From contig CAVXUX010000003.1 of assembly GCA_963765135.1 (NCBI GenBank), positions 558,001-622,000 on the forward strand: a stretch of DNA of 64,000 nt, read 5' to 3'. The notes under the pieces are model-generated. The model was not told the DNA's origin. It did not search any database and worked only from the letters and a program-made list of their open reading frames with translations. The stretch comes from JACVRW01 sp963765135. Its GTDB lineage: Bacteria; Actinomycetota; Thermoleophilia; Solirubrobacterales; Thermoleophilaceae. Positions 61,299 to 64,000 of this stretch are shown in pieces (the stretch's first letter is position 1; each line of letters opens with the position of its first letter). A program made the translations under genes and the position numbers.

Positions 61299-62888
61299 GC
61301 ACGCAGGAAGCAACCGCTTCCGCTTCGCCCACCACCCCTGCGTCCGCCACCGACGAGGTGCTGGTCCTCGACTTCGGAGGCCAGTACTCGCAGCTGATCG
61401 CACGGCGGGTGCGGGAGTGCGGCGTCTTCGCCGAGCTGCTGCCGCACCACGTGTCGCTTGGAGGAGGTCACGCGCCGCCAGCCGCGCGGGCTGATCCTGT
61501 CGGGCGGCCCCGCGTCCGTCTATTCGGATGACGCCCCCAAGCTGCGAACGGAGCTGCTGGAGCTCGGGATCCCCGTGCTCGGCATCTGTTACGGGATGCA
61601 GGCGATGGTGCTGGAGCTGGGCGGCCGGGTCGAGGGCGCCGAGGTAGGGGAGTTCGGGCGGTCGCACCTGGTCGTCTCGTCGAGTCGGGTCGCCTGCTGG
61701 CGGGCACGCCCGCGGAGCAGAGCTGCTGGATGAGCCACCGCGACACGGTCTACGAGGCGCCGCCGGGATTCACGGCGCTGGCGGCCTCGACGGAGTCGCC
61801 GGTGGCGGCGATCGAGAGCGTGGAGCGAGGGCTGTACGGAATCCAGTTCCACCCCGAGGTCGTGCACACGCCGTACGGGACGCAGATCCTGGAGAGCTTC
61901 CTGAGGGACATCTGCGGATGCGACATGGCGTGGTCGGCGGAGTCGGTGATCGAGGAGCAGATCGCGCGGATCCGGGAGCAGGTGGGGGACGGGAAGGTGA
62001 TCTGCGGGCTGTCCGGCGGAGTCGACTCGTCGGTGGCGGCGCTGCTGACCTACCGAGCGGTGGGGGACCAGCTGACGTGCGTGTTCGTGGACCACGGGCT
62101 GATGCGCAAGAACGAGGGCAACCAGGTGGTGGCGGCGTTCCGGGACCAGTTCAAGGTGCCGCTGATCGCGGTCGACGCGGAGGAGCGGTTCCTGGCGCGG
62201 CTGGCGGGTGTGACTGACCCGGAGACGAAGCGCAAGATCATCGGCGAGGAGTTCATCCGGGTGTTCGAGGAGCAGGCGACGCGCCTGGAGGACCCGAAGT
62301 ACCTGGTGCAGGGAACGCTGTACTCGGACGTGATCGAGAGCGGCGGCGGAACGGGAGCCGCGACGATCAAGTCGCACCACAACGTGGGCGGGCTGCCGGA
62401 GGACCTGGAGTTCGAGCTGGTGGAGCCGCTGCGGATGCTGTTCAAGGACGAGGTGCGGGCGGTCGGCGCCGAGCTCGGGCATGCCGGACCGGCTCGTGTG
62501 GCGGCAGCCGTTCCCAGGCCCGGGCCTGGCGATCCGGGTGGTCGGCGGAGAGGTGACGAAGGAGCGGCTGGAGATCCTGCGCGACGCCGACGCGATCCTG
62601 CAGGACGAGATCCGCTCGGCCGGCCTGTACCGGGAGCTATGGCAGTCGTTCTGCGTGCTGCCCGGGGACCTGCGGTCGGTCGGGGTGCAGGGCGACGAGC
62701 GAACCTACGGCTACGTAGTCGTGATCCGGGCGGTGACGTCGGACGACGCAATGACCGCCGACTGGGCCCGGCTGCCGTACGACCTGCTCGAGAAGGTGGC
62801 GTCTCGGATGATCAACGAGATCGCGCAGGTGAACCGGGTGACGCTGGACATCACGTCGAAGCCGCCCGGGACGATCGAGTGGGAGTAG
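61295..62888 (+). CDS. guaA: GMP synthase, glutamine-hydrolysing (three frameshifts in given sequence)
   Basis: A 530-residue GuaA in four frame segments. The glutaminase part has LVLDFGGQYSQLIARRVRE and nucleophile Cys in GICYGMQAM; the ATP-PPase part has the loop CGLSGGVDSSVAALL; the dimerisation domain ends TLDITSKPPGTIEWE. Shifts lie near 61458 (extra T), 61672-61682 (one base missing or two extra) and 62477-62479 (extra G). An essential gene with three shifts strongly suggests sequence error. GTG start overlaps guaB3. Confidence 0.93.
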
Positions 62889-63050
62889 CGGTTCTCGTGC
62901 CCTCGATCGCGGCCGGCAGCGCGCGCTAGGGCCCAAACCGCGCGGCACCGGCGCCGGGCGCGGCGGTCCTCCTTTCACGCGAAAGCAAAGGCGGTCTGGT
63001 CCGAGGTGTTGTCGCGGTCGAACGAGGCCTGCTCGGACAACTTGCGGGCT

Positions 63051-63609
63051 TCATGTCGCGTTCGTGCGCACCTGGTCCGGACCAGCCTGATCTCCGTCTG
63101 AGCCAGTCCGCAACTCCTGCAATCGCTCCTCGAAGACGCCCGTCGCACGACTGCCAGCTCGCCCTTTGATCCGATCAGCGGCGCGCAGTAGCTCGGTCCT
63201 TGTCGCAACGTCGCCCTCCAGCTTCTCTCCGCAGCGATGAGAAAGCGGACGAGTCGCTCACGCTGTGCGGCGCGCAGACTCTCCAGCCGGCCGACTTCTC
63301 TCGCGAGGGCGAGGCGATGCTCGGGCTGCGCTAAGCCAGACCTCCAGTCGACTGATGAGGCCGTCCAGACGGTCAGGTTCGAGGCGATCGGTGAGGCCCG
63401 AAACGAACTGCAGCATCGGCAAGTGCTCTGGCGAGATCTGGGCCATGGCGTCTAAGTTGCGCAGCAACTGTTCGAGAACTTGGGCAACTGCCAAGTCGCC
63501 GCCCCCTCGGCCTCCACCAGGGTCTGTGCCGCCTGACTAGCCTCAGCTCTAGCACCGGCGAACAGCGTTGCGATGAGATCGGCGTCCGCCGTTCCTGAGC
63601 TTCATCCAT
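63051..63609 (-). CDS. Unknown helical protein (several frameshifts in given sequence)
   Basis: Reading the minus strand from ATG 63609, coding character continues through four frame changes (near 63578, 63500, 63328 and 63220) to TGA 63051, giving about 186 residues. Segments are ADLIATLFAGARAEASQAAQ, AVAQVLEQLLRNLDAMAQIS, LAQPEHRLALAREVGRLESL and LLRAADRIKGRAGSR. It is all-helical, with no membrane segment and no family I recognise. Shifts here include missing as well as extra bases, so either poor sequence near a contig end or decay is possible. Confidence 0.5.
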
Positions 63610-63653
63610 CCATCCAACGGACCAGGCCGGCCAGCACGCCGTGAGGCAACGAA

Positions 63654-63852
63654 CTATTCGGTGGGCCCGGATGGCTCAGCCGCCCGGTTAAGGACATGAT
63701 CTGCTGTCAGCCGGCCGTTCGGGCCGATCACATTCCGCATGCCCGTCGATCAGCGACCTCGCCCCATCGAAGTCGCCGTTTTGCGTGGACGCTACGACCG
63801 CGTCGCTGAGCCGTTGGCCAAGGTCGGCCGCGCCGAGCTCATGAAGTCTCAC
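63654..63852 (-). CDS. Unknown small protein (one frameshift in given sequence)
   Basis: From GTG 63852, with GAGAGG 8 nt upstream, to TAG 63654. One extra base at 63742-63744 divides VRLHELGAADLGQRLSDAVV...ARSLIDG from MRNVIGPNGRLTADHVLNRA. Repaired length is 65 residues. No family recognised. Same strand and spacing as its neighbours, so probably one operon. Confidence 0.5.
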
Positions 63853-63864
63853 GACGGCAGCCTC

Positions 63865-64000
63865 TCAATGGGAAGGGTTCGTCAGGAGCCCTGAGAGGTG
63901 AGCGATCGCCGCATCCTCAAAGACCGGCGGCAAGTCCGCCAATTCGCTGAGGAGTTGGAGACCCTGCCCGGGGTCTGTGAAGATTTGACTGACGACGTGA
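63865..64000 (-). CDS. Unknown protein, C-terminal fragment (runs off right edge)
   Basis: An open minus-strand frame enters at the right edge and stops at TGA 63865. The 44 visible residues include FTDPGQGLQLLSELADLPPV and AAIAHLSGLLTNPS, helical and leucine-rich like the two genes downstream. The start lies outside the window. Confidence 0.5.
   Translation of the reverse strand, partial: HVVSQIFTDPGQGLQLLSELADLPPVFEDAAIAHLSGLLTNPSH

Noticed and set aside
1..64000. tRNA or rRNA genes, CRISPR arrays, insertion sequences
   Set aside because: None seen by eye: no T-loop/acceptor combinations, no spaced repeats, no transposase motifs. A tRNAscan-SE and ISfinder run would settle it.

Overview
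The window is very GC-rich DNA. It has many GTG and TTG starts, dense 4-bp GTGA/ATGA gene overlaps and several near-leaderless promoters. Gene content (CysO/CysM/Mec cysteine pathway, GuaB3, actinobacterial holin-X and DUF3618 proteins, Rrf2-SUF operon, stand-alone LigD polymerase) points to a high-GC actinobacterium, most likely of the Thermoleophilia/Solirubrobacterales type. That placement is inference from gene content, not a database match. The SCO1 protein and acyl-CoA dehydrogenases suggest an aerobic heterotroph.

Layout. 1-9.3 kb: a methyltransferase cut by the left edge, xthA, LigD polymerase domain, homoserine dehydrogenase, an isolated sufB, a TetR-PaaK-like pair with an operator over its own promoter, and a GH20 hexosaminidase. 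9.3-13.5 kb: a TetR-PP2C fusion phosphatase divergent from a four-gene envelope/stress operon. 13.5-18.2 kb: rrf2-sufC-sufD-sufS-sufU and SCO1. 18.2-27 kb: thioesterase, NarL-type two-component pair, then a sulfur block (rhodanese-E1, CysO, GNAT, cupin, CysM), TatA, a secreted glycosidase-like protein, two Tat-exported ferritin-like proteins and the Mec-type JAMM protease. 27-31.3 kb: acyl-CoA metabolism (enoyl-CoA hydratase, HxlR regulator, tautomerase, two acyl-CoA dehydrogenases) with a shared promoter motif. 31.4-41.9 kb: mixed metabolism (HExxH protein, DUF1802, hemolysin-III, beta-hydroxyacid dehydrogenase with HyuAB, NadB, HDAC-family deacetylase). 41.9-48.7 kb: a surface-type block (SPOR protein, glycosyltransferase, AsnB, Flp pilin, PKD protein, FkbM-like methyltransferase, YbjQ) around a 600-bp non-coding stretch. 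48.7-56 kb: murI-rph-rdgB-CDF transporter, a 46-residue membrane microprotein, tldD-pmbA. 56-63 kb: HU, pyrF, LysM protein, dacA, pfkB, guaB3, guaA. 63-64 kb: three unknown co-oriented genes running off the right edge.

Sequence quality matters here. At least 16 single-base frameshifts interrupt conserved genes (sufS, cysO, tldD, pmbA, dacA, guaB3, guaA, a CDF transporter and others), and about five more lie in the unknown genes at the right edge. Nearly all are one extra base in a short homopolymer, and removing that base restores full-length family members. I treat them as probable base-calling errors, not pseudogenes, and give whole-gene coordinates.

The best biology is: (i) a probable complete protein-thiocarboxylate cysteine pathway whose carrier ends in a masked GG-W-R tail and whose two key genes share a promoter/leader layout; (ii) the TetR-PP2C fusion next to the envelope operon; (iii) an HxlR-linked 10-mer in two divergent acyl-CoA promoters; (iv) a CDF transporter with three tandem cytosolic domains; (v) a structured-RNA candidate in the pilin/PKD/FkbM gap.
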